A stretch of DNA of 64,000 bases from Pandoraea bronchicola (GCF_902459805.1 NZ_CABPST010000011.1:1-64000), one strand, 5' to 3'; counted from the first letter of the stretch, positions 32,177 through 41,916 are shown. A program made the numbers and translations. The notes: generated by a model from the sequence alone, not told the origin.

Positions 32177-33406
32177 ATGGCCGTCAATTTCCCCTCGATC
32201 GAAGCCTCCCAACTGCGCGCCATTCCCGGCGTCGAACTGGGGTGGGCCGAAGCCAATATCCGTAAGCCGAACCGCAAGGATGTGCTGGTCATGCGACTGG
32301 CTGCCGGTAGCACGGTCTCCGGCGTTTTCACGACGAACCGTTTTTGCGCCGCGCCGGTGACGGTGTGCAAGGAGCATCTGGCCGCGCATGCGGGCATTCG
32401 CGCACTCGTCGTCAACACGGGTAACGCCAACGCCGGCACCGGCGAGCCGGGCATGGTGGCCACGCGTGCGACATGCACTGCACTTGCCGAGCTGCTGTCG
32501 ATCGCACCGAACCAGATTCTGCCGTTCTCGACGGGCGTGATTCTCGAGCCGCTGCCGGTCGAGCGTCTGGTTGCCGGTCTGCCGCAGGCGATCGCCAACC
32601 TGGCGCCCGCGCACTGGTACGAGGCCGCCCAATCGATCATGACGACCGACACGCTGCCGAAGGCCGCGTCGCGCGAGATCGTGATCGACGGCAAGTCGAT
32701 CGTCCTCACGGGTATCAGCAAGGGCGCCGGCATGATCAAGCCGAACATGGCGACCATGCTCGGCTTCGTCGGCACCAACGCACGCGTGGCGCAGCCGGTG
32801 CTCGACGCGCTCGTGAAGTACGTCGCGGATCGCTCGTTCAACGCTGTCACGATCGATGGCGATACGTCCACCAACGACTCCTTCATCGTCGTGGCCACGG
32901 GCCAGACCGACCTGCCGGAAATCGCCAGCACGGATACCGCAGCTTTTGCCGCATTCCGCGATGCTTTGCTCTCGATCTCGCAGGAGCTGGCGCAGCTCAT
33001 CGTGCGCGACGGCGAAGGCGCGACTAAGTTCATCACAGTGAAGGTCGAGGGCGGGCGTGACGTGGCCGAGTGCCGTCAGATCGCCTATGCGATCGGCCAT
33101 TCGCCGCTGGTGAAGACAGCGTTCTACGCGTCCGATCCGAATCTTGGCCGTATTCTGGCCGCGATCGGTTATGCCGGCGTGGACGACCTCGATGTCAGCA
33201 AGATCGACCTGTATCTGGACGACGTACTCGTCGCCCGCGCGGGGGGGCGCAATGCCGACTACCGTGAGGAAGACGGCCAGCGCGTGATGAAGCAAAGCGA
33301 GATCACGGTACGTGTGGTGCTCGGCCGTGGCGACGCCGCCACGACATTGTGGACGTGCGACCTTTCGCACGACTACGTGAGCATCAACGCGGATTACCGT
33401 TCCTGA
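32177..33406 (+). CDS. argJ: Bifunctional glutamate N-acetyltransferase / amino-acid N-acetyltransferase
   Basis: The 409-residue product is ArgJ, which recycles the acetyl group from N-acetylornithine to glutamate in arginine synthesis. ArgJ cleaves itself before a threonine nucleophile; the matching PNMATML motif places this at Thr193, giving the two subunits. [12 protein letters not shown] near the N-terminus and [16 protein letters not shown] near the C-terminus are also family-typical. It follows secA, a common neighbour order in Burkholderiaceae. Confidence 0.96.
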   Translation: MAVNFPSIEASQLRAIPGVELGWAEANIRKPNRKDVLVMRLAAGSTVSGVFTTNRFCAAPVTVCKEHLAAHAGIRALVVNTGNANAGTGEPGMVATRATCTALAELLSIAPNQILPFSTGVILEPLPVERLVAGLPQAIANLAPAHWYEAAQSIMTTDTLPKAASREIVIDGKSIVLTGISKGAGMIKPNMATMLGFVGTNARVAQPVLDALVKYVADRSFNAVTIDGDTSTNDSFIVVATGQTDLPEIASTDTAAFAAFRDALLSISQELAQLIVRDGEGATKFITVKVEGGRDVAECRQIAYAIGHSPLVKTAFYASDPNLGRILAAIGYAGVDDLDVSKIDLYLDDVLVARAGGRNADYREEDGQRVMKQSEITVRVVLGRGDAATTLWTCDLSHDYVSINADYRS

Positions 33407-33417
33407 GCCCTGACGCG

Positions 33418-33453
33418 ACGGCCGTGCGCCTCCCACCCGGGGCGCACGGCCGT
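33418..33453 (+). terminator. Strong stem-loop after argJ
   Basis: A 13-bp perfect GC-rich stem (33418-33430 with 33441-33453) closes a 10-nt loop 11 bp after the argJ stop. No T run follows, so it may protect the mRNA 3' end or act only as a weak terminator. The remaining spacer to the next gene shows no promoter I can support. Confidence 0.45.
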
Positions 33454-33627
33454 TGGGCGCAGAGGGCCGATGCCGGACCGGCACCGGCCACGCGCCGGTA
33501 GACGTGCCCGACGATGTCGGCACATCGCCGGCAGGTGGCAAAAGCACCGTGGCGCAAAGCGAAGGGAAACCACAACACCAAGAAGCATCGACACAAGCGC
33601 CCCTGAGCGGCGCGGGGATTTCGAAGC

Positions 33628-34509
33628 ATGGACAAACTGGAGCAGTTCCTTACGCGCGCGGAAGGCGTGCTGGCCCGGCTGGAGGCGATGCTGCCCCCGG
33701 CCGCCCCCGAGATCGACTGGAACGCCGCCATGGCGTTTCGTTGGCGCAAGAAGCAGGGGCGTGGCTTCCTGCAACCGGTAGCGCACGTGTCCGAGATTAC
33801 GCTGGACGATCTGCAGAACATCGAGCGCCAGAAGGGGCTCATCGAGCAGAACACGCGCCAGTTCGTTCGTGGTGAGCCTGCCAATAACGTGTTGCTGACC
33901 GGCGCACGTGGCACGGGCAAGTCGTCACTGATCAAGGCCTGCCTGAACCAATACGCCCCGGAAGGTCTGCGTCTGATTGAAGTCGACAAGGACGATCTGG
34001 TCGATCTGGGCGATATCGTCGACATGATTTCGCAGCGTCCCGAGCGGTTCGTGGTGTTTTGCGACGACCTGTCGTTTGAAGACGGCGAGTCGGGCTACAA
34101 GGCCCTGAAAGTCGCGCTCGACGGTTCGGTCGCCGCGCAGTCGGACAATGTGCTGATCTACGCCACGTCGAACCGCCGTCACCTGTTGCCCGAATACATG
34201 AAGGACAACGAGAGTTATCGCCACACCGAAGACGGTGAGATTCATCCGGGCGAGGTGATCGAGGAAAAGATCTCGCTGTCCGAGCGTTTCGGGCTGTGGG
34301 TGAGCTTCTATCCGTTCAAGCAGGACGACTACCTGACGATCGTCGGCCACTGGTTGCAGCACTTCGGTGTGCCGGGCGATCAGACGGAGAATGCGCGTCA
34401 CGAGGCGCTGATCTGGGCGCTGGAGCGCGGTTCGCGTTCGGGCCGTGTGGCGTTTCAGTTTGCCCGCGACTGGGCGGGCAAGCAGCGTGGTGCGTCGCAC
34501 GCATCGTAA
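33628..34509 (+). CDS. DUF815 family ATP-binding protein
   Basis: The 293-residue product is a predicted AAA-type ATPase of the DUF815 family; its biological role is not known to me. Walker A is GARGTGKSSL near residues 93-102, Walker B FVVFCDDLSFE near 140-150, and a sensor-like YATSNRRHLLPEYM follows. The N-terminal 60 residues are family-specific. It sits between argJ and mutT in the same direction, 95 bp before mutT, but this does not reveal its function. Confidence 0.85.
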   Translation: MDKLEQFLTRAEGVLARLEAMLPPAAPEIDWNAAMAFRWRKKQGRGFLQPVAHVSEITLDDLQNIERQKGLIEQNTRQFVRGEPANNVLLTGARGTGKSSLIKACLNQYAPEGLRLIEVDKDDLVDLGDIVDMISQRPERFVVFCDDLSFEDGESGYKALKVALDGSVAAQSDNVLIYATSNRRHLLPEYMKDNESYRHTEDGEIHPGEVIEEKISLSERFGLWVSFYPFKQDDYLTIVGHWLQHFGVPGDQTENARHEALIWALERGSRSGRVAFQFARDWAGKQRGASHAS

Positions 34510-34604
34510 CGATCTGGCGAACGGGGTGCCGGGGCAGCAGGGCGGTGCCCCGTCCGTTCGTCCGTTCGTCCGATCAGGAAATTCCGCAGGCAATGTGCAG
34601 TCAT

Positions 34605-35039
34605 ATGACAGACTCGAAACGATTTGCGCCCGATGGGCGTCCCGTCACGGAAGTGGCTGTGGGTGTGATGGTGCGACCCGATGGCTCGGTGCTCCTCGGT
34701 CAACGTCCCGACGGTAAGCCGTACGCGGGCTACTGGGAATTCCCGGGTGGCAAGCTCGAAGCCGGCGAGTCGGTGGCTGCGGCGCTGGCGCGCGAACTGC
34801 ACGAAGAACTCGGGGTGACGGTGGAGCGCTGTGCGCCGTGGCGCGTTCTCGAACACGATTACCCGCATGCCTATGTGCGTCTGCATTTCTGCAAGGTGAC
34901 CGCGTGGCAGGGTGAGCCGCACGGCAAGGAAGGGCAGGCGCTGGCGTGGGAGCGTCCGCCGGTGAGCGTTGAGCCGCTGCTGCCTGCTGCGCTGCCACCG
35001 TTGACGTGGCTCGCCGAGGAGTTGGCTGCGAAGCTGTAG
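34605..35039 (+). CDS. mutT: 8-oxo-dGTP diphosphatase MutT-like Nudix hydrolase
   Basis: The 144-residue product is a Nudix hydrolase of the MutT type, which removes oxidised dGTP from the nucleotide pool. The Nudix box is complete: GGKLEAGESVAAALARELHEEL (Gly, then REL-HEEL), split as GGKLEAGESV and REHEEL-type residues near 48-70. I start at ATG 34605 (MTDSKRF); ATG 34593 is an alternative adding four residues, and neither has a strong ribosome site. It ends at a bidirectional terminator facing yacG. Confidence 0.85.
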   Translation: MTDSKRFAPDGRPVTEVAVGVMVRPDGSVLLGQRPDGKPYAGYWEFPGGKLEAGESVAAALARELHEELGVTVERCAPWRVLEHDYPHAYVRLHFCKVTAWQGEPHGKEGQALAWERPPVSVEPLLPAALPPLTWLAEELAAKL

Positions 35040-35095
35040 CGATGGCGTGGCGGCACCACCGGCGAGTCGGCGACGAGACGTCTCCGGAAATGAAA

Positions 35096-35122
35096 AAAGG
35101 CGCCCGCGGTGGGTGCCTTTTT
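35096..35122. terminator. Bidirectional terminator between mutT and yacG
   Basis: The stem AAAGGCGCCC (35096-35105) pairs with GGGTGCCTTT (35111-35120), with one G-T pair and a 5-nt loop. A runs before and T runs after the stem fit use in both directions. Confidence 0.8.
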
Positions 35123-35164
35123 CGTTGGTTCCGAGATGCCGCCACCCGCAGGGGGCTGTCCCGC

Positions 35165-35359
35165 TTAACGCTGTGTCGGATCGAGCGGCGCGTCCTGCGA
35201 CGGATCGTCGGGCGATTCGGCGGGGATCGTGTACTTCTCCGCCGCCCAGGCGCCCATGTCGATCTGCTTGCAGCGCTCCGAGCAGAACGGGCGGAATTTG
35301 GCCTGAGGTCCCCAGACCACCTTCTTGCCGCAGGTCGGGCAGTGGATGACCGTCGTCAT
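35165..35359 (-). CDS. yacG: DNA gyrase inhibitor YacG
   Basis: The 64-residue product is YacG, a small zinc-finger protein that binds GyrB and blocks gyrase from DNA. The four zinc cysteines appear as CPTC (residues 7-10) and CSERC (26-30). The C-terminal half is acidic and proline-rich. It is the last gene of the pilBCD-coaE-zapD-yacG set, 4 bp after zapD, an arrangement well conserved in Beta- and Gammaproteobacteria. Confidence 0.93.
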   Translation of the reverse strand: MTTVIHCPTCGKKVVWGPQAKFRPFCSERCKQIDMGAWAAEKYTIPAESPDDPSQDAPLDPTQR

Positions 35360-35363
35360 GATC

Positions 35364-36119
35364 TTACAGATTGCAGAGCGTTAGCAGGAACGGCACGTCA
35401 CTGTCGACAGGACGCGGCTTCAGATCGCCGTCCTGTGTCGTGAAGCGCACCCACAGCATGTACTTGTTGGCGCTGGCTTCGGGAATGACGCGCAGATCGG
35501 CCGCAACCCGCACTTGCATGAGCTGGTAGACGCGGCCGGTCAGCATCTGCTGATAGCTGCCCTGCTGCGCCATCGCCTTGCTGGCGTGGCCAGACTCGCG
35601 GGCCAAGCCCAGCACGATGCCGATGGCATCGCGCAGCGGCAGCAGCGGACCGATCCATTTGTCAATGTCGTGACGGCGCTGTTCAGCGTCGTTGTGACGC
35701 CAAGCGTAATACGACGGCAGATCGAAGCGGCACGTGCCGCCCGGAATCACCGAGCGGCTGCGAATGCTTGCGAGCCATTCGTTGTCGTTCAGATGCTGGC
35801 CGGGTTTGCCCGGAATCTGGTTGAGGTTCGCGATCGCCAGTTCGACTTCGCCGATGAACTGCTCGAGCGCGTCGGAGGCGATATCGGGATTGCCGCGATA
35901 GGTGTGCAGCGTCTGACGCTGCCGGTCGAGTTCCTTGACCAGATCGTTCTTCAGGTCAGTGCGTCCGGCGATGTCGGCAATCTCGAACATCGTGATCAGC
36001 GCCGCATGGTGATCGAGCGGCTGATCCTGTCCGACGAAAAAGGCAAAGCGCCCGAACAGCTCTTCTAGCCGAAGCAGCGTGCGAATGCGTTCGTTGAGCG
36101 GATATTCGTACAGGATCAA
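35364..36119 (-). CDS. zapD: Cell division protein ZapD
   Basis: The 251-residue product matches ZapD, which cross-links FtsZ filaments and stabilises the Z-ring. The N-terminal helical domain begins [19 protein letters not shown], and the C-terminal beta domain ends in VRFTTQDGD and PFLLTLC. It lies 140 bp after coaE and 4 bp before yacG. The 36120-36259 spacer shows no promoter that I would call with confidence. Confidence 0.93.
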   Translation of the reverse strand: MILYEYPLNERIRTLLRLEELFGRFAFFVGQDQPLDHHAALITMFEIADIAGRTDLKNDLVKELDRQRQTLHTYRGNPDIASDALEQFIGEVELAIANLNQIPGKPGQHLNDNEWLASIRSRSVIPGGTCRFDLPSYYAWRHNDAEQRRHDIDKWIGPLLPLRDAIGIVLGLARESGHASKAMAQQGSYQQMLTGRVYQLMQVRVAADLRVIPEASANKYMLWVRFTTQDGDLKPRPVDSDVPFLLTLCNL

Positions 36120-36259
36120 GCGCGTTGGCCCAAAAGTTGGCGCTTTTCAGCGTAATGGCGACATTCTAATGCGGGAATCTGTCGGGGTGCAATGCGAGTG
36201 GGCGCTCAATCGAAGGCGGCGCGCAGGCGCGACGCACGAAACGCGACCGCCCACGCCGT

Positions 36260-36874
36260 TCAATCGCCTTCGGACTGCGCCGCGAGCTTCAGATAAGCGG
36301 CATGCAAACGGTCGACCTGCGGTGCCAGCGGCGCGTGTTGCATATCGTTGTCGATGACGTCGTCCGCGGCAGTGAGCCGCTGCGCACGCGTGGCCTGTCG
36401 CGCCATGATTGCCTGCACCTGCTCACGCGTGAAGCGGTTGCGGGCCATGACGCGTGCGATCTGTGTTTGCTCGGTGCAGTCGATAACGAGCACCCGCTGC
36501 ACCCGCTCGCGCCACGTACCGGATTCCACCAGCAGGGGGACGACGAAAATCAGATACGGCCCCTGTGCCTCGGCGGCGGCACGCTCACACTCGGTGCGAA
36601 TCAGCGGATGGGTGATTGCCTCCAAACGCGTTTTCGCTGCGTCGTCCGTGAAGACCGCTTCACGCATGCGCGCGCGATCGAGCGAGCCGTCCGGGGCAAC
36701 AAAGGCGTCGCCGAACTCGCGCCGGATCGCGGGCATGGCGGCGCCGCCCGGTGCCGTAATGCTGTGTGCGATGGCGTCGGTGTCGATGATGGCGATGCCG
36801 TGGGCGGCGAACAGATTGGCGACGGTCGTCTTGCCGCTGCCGATGCCGCCGGTCAGGCCGATGGCGTAAGTCAT
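36260..36874 (-). CDS. coaE: Dephospho-CoA kinase
   Basis: The 204-residue product is CoaE, the last enzyme of coenzyme A synthesis. The Walker A motif [13 protein letters not shown] begins at residue 6 and [10 protein letters not shown] with the substrate-binding region follows. ATG 36874 has GGAGG upstream and overlaps the pilD stop by 4 bp (ATGA), so it is translated from the pil message; an in-frame extension upstream lies inside pilD. Confidence 0.95.
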   Translation of the reverse strand: MTYAIGLTGGIGSGKTTVANLFAAHGIAIIDTDAIAHSITAPGGAAMPAIRREFGDAFVAPDGSLDRARMREAVFTDDAAKTRLEAITHPLIRTECERAAAEAQGPYLIFVVPLLVESGTWRERVQRVLVIDCTEQTQIARVMARNRFTREQVQAIMARQATRAQRLTAADDVIDNDMQHAPLAPQVDRLHAAYLKLAAQSEGD

Positions 36875-37728
36875 GGAGTTCCTCCGATCCAGATCATGAG
36901 ACCGTTGCCGCCGAACAGCGTGGCGATGCCTGCTGCTGCGAGAAATGCGCCGAACGGAAACATTTGGTCGCTGCGCAGGCGTCCGGCGATCCATGCGCCG
37001 CCCGCTACGACGATCGCTAGCAGGCAGGCGAGGGTCAGGATCTGCAATAACGCTGTCCAGCCGAACCACGCACCCAGCGCGGCATAGAGTTTGAAGTCGC
37101 CGAAGCCCATGCCTTCACGGCGACGCAACCACCAGTACACCCAATACAGCCCCCATAGACTCATGTAGCCTGCGGCGGCGCCGATAACGGCTGCAGGCAA
37201 TGCGGCGAACCAGTGACCGAGGTTGCAGAGCAGCCCTACCCAGAGCAGGGGCAACGTCAGGATGTCCGGCAGGAGTTGTGTGTCGTAGTCGATGTAGGCG
37301 AGTGCGATCAGCGTCCAGACCAGCCCGAGTGCGCCGATACTCTGCCAGGTGGGGCCGAAGCGCCACCCGATGGCAATACTCAGCACACCGCTCAGGAGCG
37401 ATAGCTGCCAGCGGCGCGACGGGGCAGTATTGAGTGAAGGGATGTTCAGCGCTGCGAGGGAGTCCGCCCGCGCCATCGCGGCAGACGGCAGGTCGGTCTG
37501 ATGCGAGGGGGTGTGATGCGAGGGAGTGTGATGCAACAAGGGGCTCGTCGCGTTGACGGCCTGCATCTCTTCGAGCCACGCCTGTTCGACAGCGACCGGC
37601 ACGCGTCGCACGACGACATCGAGGCCAAGTCCGGCCACGACACCCAACGCTGCGAACAGCAGCAGGCGCCAGTGAGGTTCCAGTTGCGCCAGCCAGTCGA
37701 CAAGAAGCAGCTCTGCGTAACCGTTCAT
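36871..37728 (-). CDS. pilD: Prepilin peptidase (A24 family) lacking the cysteine zinc site
   Basis: The 285-residue product is an inner-membrane aspartyl prepilin peptidase of the PilD/GspO group, which trims type IV prepilins. The two catalytic regions are present: [10 protein letters not shown] (Asp147/149) and GMGFGDFK (Asp211). The usual cytoplasmic loop with four zinc cysteines is missing; residues 41-110 contain no cysteine and instead a short HHTPS repeat. Six or seven transmembrane helices follow. It overlaps pilC and coaE by 4 bp each. N-methylation of pilins, which depends on that loop in classical PilD, may be altered. Confidence 0.88.
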   Translation of the reverse strand: MNGYAELLLVDWLAQLEPHWRLLLFAALGVVAGLGLDVVVRRVPVAVEQAWLEEMQAVNATSPLLHHTPSHHTPSHQTDLPSAAMARADSLAALNIPSLNTAPSRRWQLSLLSGVLSIAIGWRFGPTWQSIGALGLVWTLIALAYIDYDTQLLPDILTLPLLWVGLLCNLGHWFAALPAAVIGAAAGYMSLWGLYWVYWWLRRREGMGFGDFKLYAALGAWFGWTALLQILTLACLLAIVVAGGAWIAGRLRSDQMFPFGAFLAAAGIATLFGGNGLMIWIGGTP

Positions 37729-38954
37729 GCGACACCGTATCCGAGTTGGAACATCGGCAGGTACATGGCGAGCACCATGCCGCCAATCAGCAGGCCGAGA
37801 AACGTAATCATCATGGGTTCCAGCTTCGCGCAGGCACTGACCAGCGCATGCGAGGCCTCTTCGTCGAGCAGGCCGGCGGCCTGATTGAGCATGCGCCCGA
37901 GTGTACCCGATTCCTCCCCGATCACGGCCAGTTGCGCGATCACCAGTGGCCACTGTGCGTCAGCCTCGAGAGAGGTCGCGAGGCGCGCGCCGCGCGCGAC
38001 GGCCCGATGCACGTCATGCGCTGCCTGCTGCATGACGAGGTTGCCGCAGGCGCTCGCCGCAGCGTCCATCGCATCGGGCAGCGCGATGCCTGCGTCCAGC
38101 AATGTGCCGAGGGTTCTGGCCCACCGTGCGGCGCTCATCATGCGGATGATCTGGCCGCCACCCGGCAGCCGCAATATCAGGCGATCCCGCAGCCGCCGTA
38201 TTCGAGTGCTGCGGCGCAACGCTGCCGTGACCGCCAACCCCGACGCGCCAAAGCCGGCCAGCAGCCACGGCCCATGGGTCAGCGACGCGCGTGACATGTC
38301 GATGAGCCAGCGGGTGAGGGGCGGCAGCGGTACCCCGCCGCCTGCGGCGCTTGCGAACAGTCGCTCGAACTCCGGGATCACCCAATGCAACAGCGCGATC
38401 ACGACGGTCACGGCAACGGCGAGCACGGTCAGTGGATACGCCAGCGCGCGCTGCAACTTCTCCCTCACGCTTCGCGTGTGATCGTACTGTGCGCTCAGGC
38501 CAGCCAGCGTCGGGCCAAGTCGCCCGCTCAATTCCCCTGCTGCGATCAACTGACAGTCGATGCTGGTGAATCGTCGGGTGGCCCGCGCCATGGCCTGCGC
38601 TAACGGATGCCCTTGGGCGACGTCCGATCCGACGGCGGAAGCCAGCCGCTTGAGTCCTCGCGTGTGGGTGCCGCGTGCAAGCACGTCAAGCGCGGCCGTG
38701 AGCGGCACGCTCGCACCCAGCAACGTCGCAAGACGCCGGACGAAGTCGGTGGCGTCTGCCGGCCCGACTCGCCCGGCCGCAGCATGTCTGCGGCCCGCCC
38801 GGATATGCGTGATGGTCAGGTGTTGGCCGCGAAGCATCAGGCGCGCGGCGGCCTCACCGGGAGCGATCACCGCTCCCCGGCGGCGCTGCCCATTGGCATC
38901 GAGACCCTGCCATTGCCAGCGGCGCAGCGGCTTCATCGATGGCTGGGATGGCAT
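37725..38954 (-). CDS. pilC: Type IV pilus / type II secretion inner-membrane platform protein
   Basis: The 409-residue product is a GspF/PilC-type platform protein. Two repeated T2SSF domains (about residues 65-190 and 265-390) and three transmembrane segments (about 170-190, 215-240 and 375-400) are visible, with the family motif LIAAGELSGRLG in the first and VIGEESGTLGRML in the second. ATG 38954 follows GAGGAG at 7-nt spacing. It lies 117 bp after pilB and overlaps pilD (ATGA). Confidence 0.9.
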   Translation of the reverse strand: MPSQPSMKPLRRWQWQGLDANGQRRRGAVIAPGEAAARLMLRGQHLTITHIRAGRRHAAAGRVGPADATDFVRRLATLLGASVPLTAALDVLARGTHTRGLKRLASAVGSDVAQGHPLAQAMARATRRFTSIDCQLIAAGELSGRLGPTLAGLSAQYDHTRSVREKLQRALAYPLTVLAVAVTVVIALLHWVIPEFERLFASAAGGGVPLPPLTRWLIDMSRASLTHGPWLLAGFGASGLAVTAALRRSTRIRRLRDRLILRLPGGGQIIRMMSAARWARTLGTLLDAGIALPDAMDAAASACGNLVMQQAAHDVHRAVARGARLATSLEADAQWPLVIAQLAVIGEESGTLGRMLNQAAGLLDEEASHALVSACAKLEPMMITFLGLLIGGMVLAMYLPMFQLGYGVA

Positions 38955-39071
38955 GGTTCGCTCCTCTGCGATACGGCGCCTGGCCGAGATCGGTGCATTC
39001 GCGTTGAAGGCGTGCGTAATGTGCGCGACGATGCCGGCGATGCGTCATTGCATGCGGACTGTGAACGTGCG

Positions 39072-40283
39072 TCAGGCGGGCGTTGTCGCATCGACATCCT
39101 CCTCACAGACGGTGCCTGCTGCAGCATGCCAGAGCCCCGCTTCGCGCAATGTCATGACGCCTTCGCTTCCGGCCTGCGCGGCCAACTCGTGCGGGCTGCG
39201 AGCCTGCGCGATGTTGATCGCCTGTGTCGCGCTGATCGGCATGACCTGAAAGGCGCCGATGCGCCCGGCAAAACCGGTGCCATGGCAGCGCATGCAGCGA
39301 TGTTCTCCGGGCATTTCGCCTTCGGATGCGTCACCGGGTTCGCAGCCGGCCGGACATCGGCGCCGGAGCAATCGCTGCGCACTGATGACCAACAGCGTCG
39401 ACGAAAGATTGAACGGTGCAACACCCAGGTCGAACAGACGGGCGAGGGTGCTGGGCGCGTCGTTCGCGTGAACGGTAGCAAAGACAAGGTGTCCGGTCTG
39501 CGCCGCCTGCACGGCGATCTCCGCAGTTTGCGCATCGCGGATTTCGCCGACGACAAGGACGTCCGGGTCCTGCCGCAGAAACGCGCGCAAGGCTGTCGCA
39601 AAGTCGAGTCCTGCGCGCTCGTTCAGATTGACCTGCGTGATGCCGGGCAAGCGGATTTCCACCGGGTCTTCGATAGTGACGATATTGCGCGACGTGTCGT
39701 TGAGCCGTCGCAGACAACTGTAGAGCGAGACGGTTTTGCCGCTTCCTGTCGGTCCGGTCAGCAGGATCATGCCGTGCGGCTGGGCAATTGCGCGGGCGAG
39801 CGCGAGGTACTGCTTCGGTGTGTACCCGAGACCTTCCAGCGAGAGCGGGACTTTCGCGCCGTCGAGCAAACGCACGACGAGCTTCTCGCCATGCAACGTT
39901 GGCAATGCGCTGACGCGGCACTCGACAGGTTCGCCCGCTTCGCGCCACACCATGCGCCCATCCTGCGGCAGACGCTTCTGAGCGATATCCAGGTTGGCGA
40001 GCACCTTGAGGCGCGAGATGAGCATGTCGCGCCAGGGCATGGGCACGTCGCAGTGTTCTTGCAGACGGCCATCGATACGCAGTCGAATACGAAAGCGTTG
40101 TGCCATCGGCTCGAAGTGCATATCGGACGCGCCCGCCCGAATGGCTTCGCTCAACATTTGCTCGAGGAACTGCAACGGTGTGGCAGCGTCGTGCTGCGCA
40201 TGTGACCCGGTGGCGGCCGGGTCTGTCGCGCGGCTATCGGCCGGGGGCGCAACGTCTGCGGGTTCGGAGGCGTGAAATGGCAT
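39072..40283 (-). CDS. pilB: Type IV pilus assembly ATPase, short PilB/GspE type
   Basis: The 403-residue product is a GspE/PilB secretion ATPase that powers pilus extension. Walker A is GPTGSGKT at 177-184, the Asp box lies around TIEDPVEIRLPG, Walker B is DVLVVGEIRD, and the His box is HLVFATVHAND. A zinc finger is seen as CPAGC and CMRC about 30 residues apart. It is about 150 residues shorter than classical PilB and lacks the N-terminal MshE/T2SSE-N domain, starting instead with a 30-residue Ala/Pro-rich tail. No pilin gene lies in the window. Confidence 0.88.
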   Translation of the reverse strand: MPFHASEPADVAPPADSRATDPAATGSHAQHDAATPLQFLEQMLSEAIRAGASDMHFEPMAQRFRIRLRIDGRLQEHCDVPMPWRDMLISRLKVLANLDIAQKRLPQDGRMVWREAGEPVECRVSALPTLHGEKLVVRLLDGAKVPLSLEGLGYTPKQYLALARAIAQPHGMILLTGPTGSGKTVSLYSCLRRLNDTSRNIVTIEDPVEIRLPGITQVNLNERAGLDFATALRAFLRQDPDVLVVGEIRDAQTAEIAVQAAQTGHLVFATVHANDAPSTLARLFDLGVAPFNLSSTLLVISAQRLLRRRCPAGCEPGDASEGEMPGEHRCMRCHGTGFAGRIGAFQVMPISATQAINIAQARSPHELAAQAGSEGVMTLREAGLWHAAAGTVCEEDVDATTPA

Positions 40284-40396
40284 GACAGGGTTTGGCGAGG
40301 GCTGCGTGAAGCTTCAGTCTCGTCAAAACCCTGGAATGGCTCAATCGGAATTGCCCGAAAAATGGGGCGATGTTACGTGCAGTGAACTGCGCCGAC

Positions 40397-41689
40397 TCAA
40401 TCGTGCAACGACGATTGTGCCGTCGGCTTGAACAGGCGCACCATCTTGATCGCCTGATTGTCGATCTGCACGATTTCCATCCGGACGTTGCTGATTTCCA
40501 GACTGACCGCGGCTTCGGGGATTTCGCGCAGCACTTCGAGGATCAGGCCGTTGAGCGTCTTCGGCCCGTCGGTTGGCAGATGCAGTCCCAATCGGCGGTT
40601 CAGATCGCGCAGCCCCACGCCGCCGCTGACCAGGCAATCGTCGTTTGCCGTCCAGCCGGACCGGCTTCCGCCTGTGCCCGGCACGCTCGTCGTGAACTCA
40701 CCGATGAGTTCTTCAATAATGTCCTCGGTGGTGACGAGTCCTTCGACTTCGCCGTATTCGTTCACAACCAGCCCCACGCGCCGGTGGTTCTCCTGGAAAT
40801 ACTGCAACTGACGCAACGCAGGCGTGTCGCTCGGAATGAAGTACGGGTCGACGAGCAACGCACGCAAGGTATCGACCGTGAGGCTGTCGGGGTGCCGCAG
40901 AGCGGCGAGCGTGCGACGCACCGGAAGAATGCCGACGACCCGATCGATGTCACCGTCATAGACCGGCAGCTTGTTGTGATAGCACGTCTCGAGTTGCGTG
41001 AGGATCGTGTCGAGCGGCGCCGAGATGTCGAGCGCTTCAATGCGCGCGCGCGGCACCATCACGTCGTCGATGGTGATGTTCTCGAGATCGAGCAGATTGA
41101 GCAGCACACTGCGCGGCTTGGTCGGCATGTAGTTGCCGGCTTCGAGCACGATGGTGCGCAACTCTTCCGTGGTCAGGCGAGCTTCGTTTGCTGCACGGCG
41201 CGTATCGATATGCAGCAAGCGCAGCATGCCACGCACGAAGCCGTTGAGCACCCACACGAGCGGCGTGGCGACCGTCACGATCGGTTTGAGCAGCGTGCTG
41301 GTCGGCAACGCGATGCGCTCGGGGTACGTTGCGCCGACGATCTTCGGGCCGATCTCGGCGAAGATGATGATGAGCAACGCAATGAGCGCGGTTGCGATCG
41401 ACAGCGTGACGGCGTCGTTGCCGAAGTAGCGCACCGCAATCGACGTGGTGAGCACCGGTACGACCGTATTGATGACGTTGTTGCCGACGAGAATCGTCGA
41501 GAGCAGCGCTTCGGTCCGGGAGAGCAGACCCTGCGTCGCCTTGGCACCGTGGACGTTCATGCGTACCAGATGCTTAAGGCGATGGCGGTTGAGCGCCATC
41601 ATGCTCGTTTCGGAAATGGAGAAGAATCCCGAGCAGATGATCAGAAGGGCGACGGCGCAAATCTGCGCCCATAAGGGCAAGGCTTCCAA
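40397..41689 (-). CDS. CNNM/CorC-type membrane protein (hemolysin family)
   Basis: The product (430 residues from the chosen start) has a DUF21/CNNM transmembrane domain (about residues 5-190), a pair of CBS domains (MVPRARIEALDISAPL ... LPVYDGDIDRVVGILP and the second to about 335) and a CorC_HlyC domain at the C-terminus. Such proteins are implicated in Mg2+ or Co2+ homeostasis; hemolysis is a historical label. I use TTG 41689 (LEALPLWAQ), because the promoter TATAGT at 41732-41737 places the transcript start near 41725; the longer frame to 41932 would cross that promoter and a terminator. Confidence 0.82.
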   Translation of the reverse strand: MEALPLWAQICAVALLIICSGFFSISETSMMALNRHRLKHLVRMNVHGAKATQGLLSRTEALLSTILVGNNVINTVVPVLTTSIAVRYFGNDAVTLSIATALIALLIIIFAEIGPKIVGATYPERIALPTSTLLKPIVTVATPLVWVLNGFVRGMLRLLHIDTRRAANEARLTTEELRTIVLEAGNYMPTKPRSVLLNLLDLENITIDDVMVPRARIEALDISAPLDTILTQLETCYHNKLPVYDGDIDRVVGILPVRRTLAALRHPDSLTVDTLRALLVDPYFIPSDTPALRQLQYFQENHRRVGLVVNEYGEVEGLVTTEDIIEELIGEFTTSVPGTGGSRSGWTANDDCLVSGGVGLRDLNRRLGLHLPTDGPKTLNGLILEVLREIPEAAVSLEISNVRMEIVQIDNQAIKMVRLFKPTAQSSLHD

Positions 41690-41731
41690 GCGTTTTGGCG
41701 CGAATAGCGCGGGGGGTGGCAATGAGTTGCC

Positions 41732-41740
41732 ACTATAGCA
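41732..41740 (-). promoter_or_regulatory. Promoter of the CNNM/CorC gene, extended -10 type
   Basis: Reading the minus strand, TG-C-TATAGT (41740 to 41732) is an extended -10 element, with GGGACG as a weak -35 box at 16-bp spacing. The start would be near 41725, about 36 nt before the TTG start codon. Confidence 0.5.
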
Positions 41741-41881
41741 GAGGGGATATCGGCGTCCCCGTTCCGGGGTCGTCAGTGCATGGCGCATCAGGTCGAAGAC
41801 GCGCACGGCAAGACATTCCAGGGATGGCGTCGAGGGGGACGTTGTGTGATCCGTATGGACAACAACGAATGCGACAGGCAT

Positions 41882-41916
41882 AAAAAAACCGCCGGACATG
41901 TCCGGCGGTTTTTTTG
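41882..41916 (-). terminator. Intrinsic terminator after tRNA-Pro
   Basis: A long perfect palindrome, AAACCGCCGGA / TCCGGCGGTTT around CATG, is flanked by A and T runs on both sides. It lies 26 bp after the tRNA 3' end on the minus strand. Confidence 0.93.
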
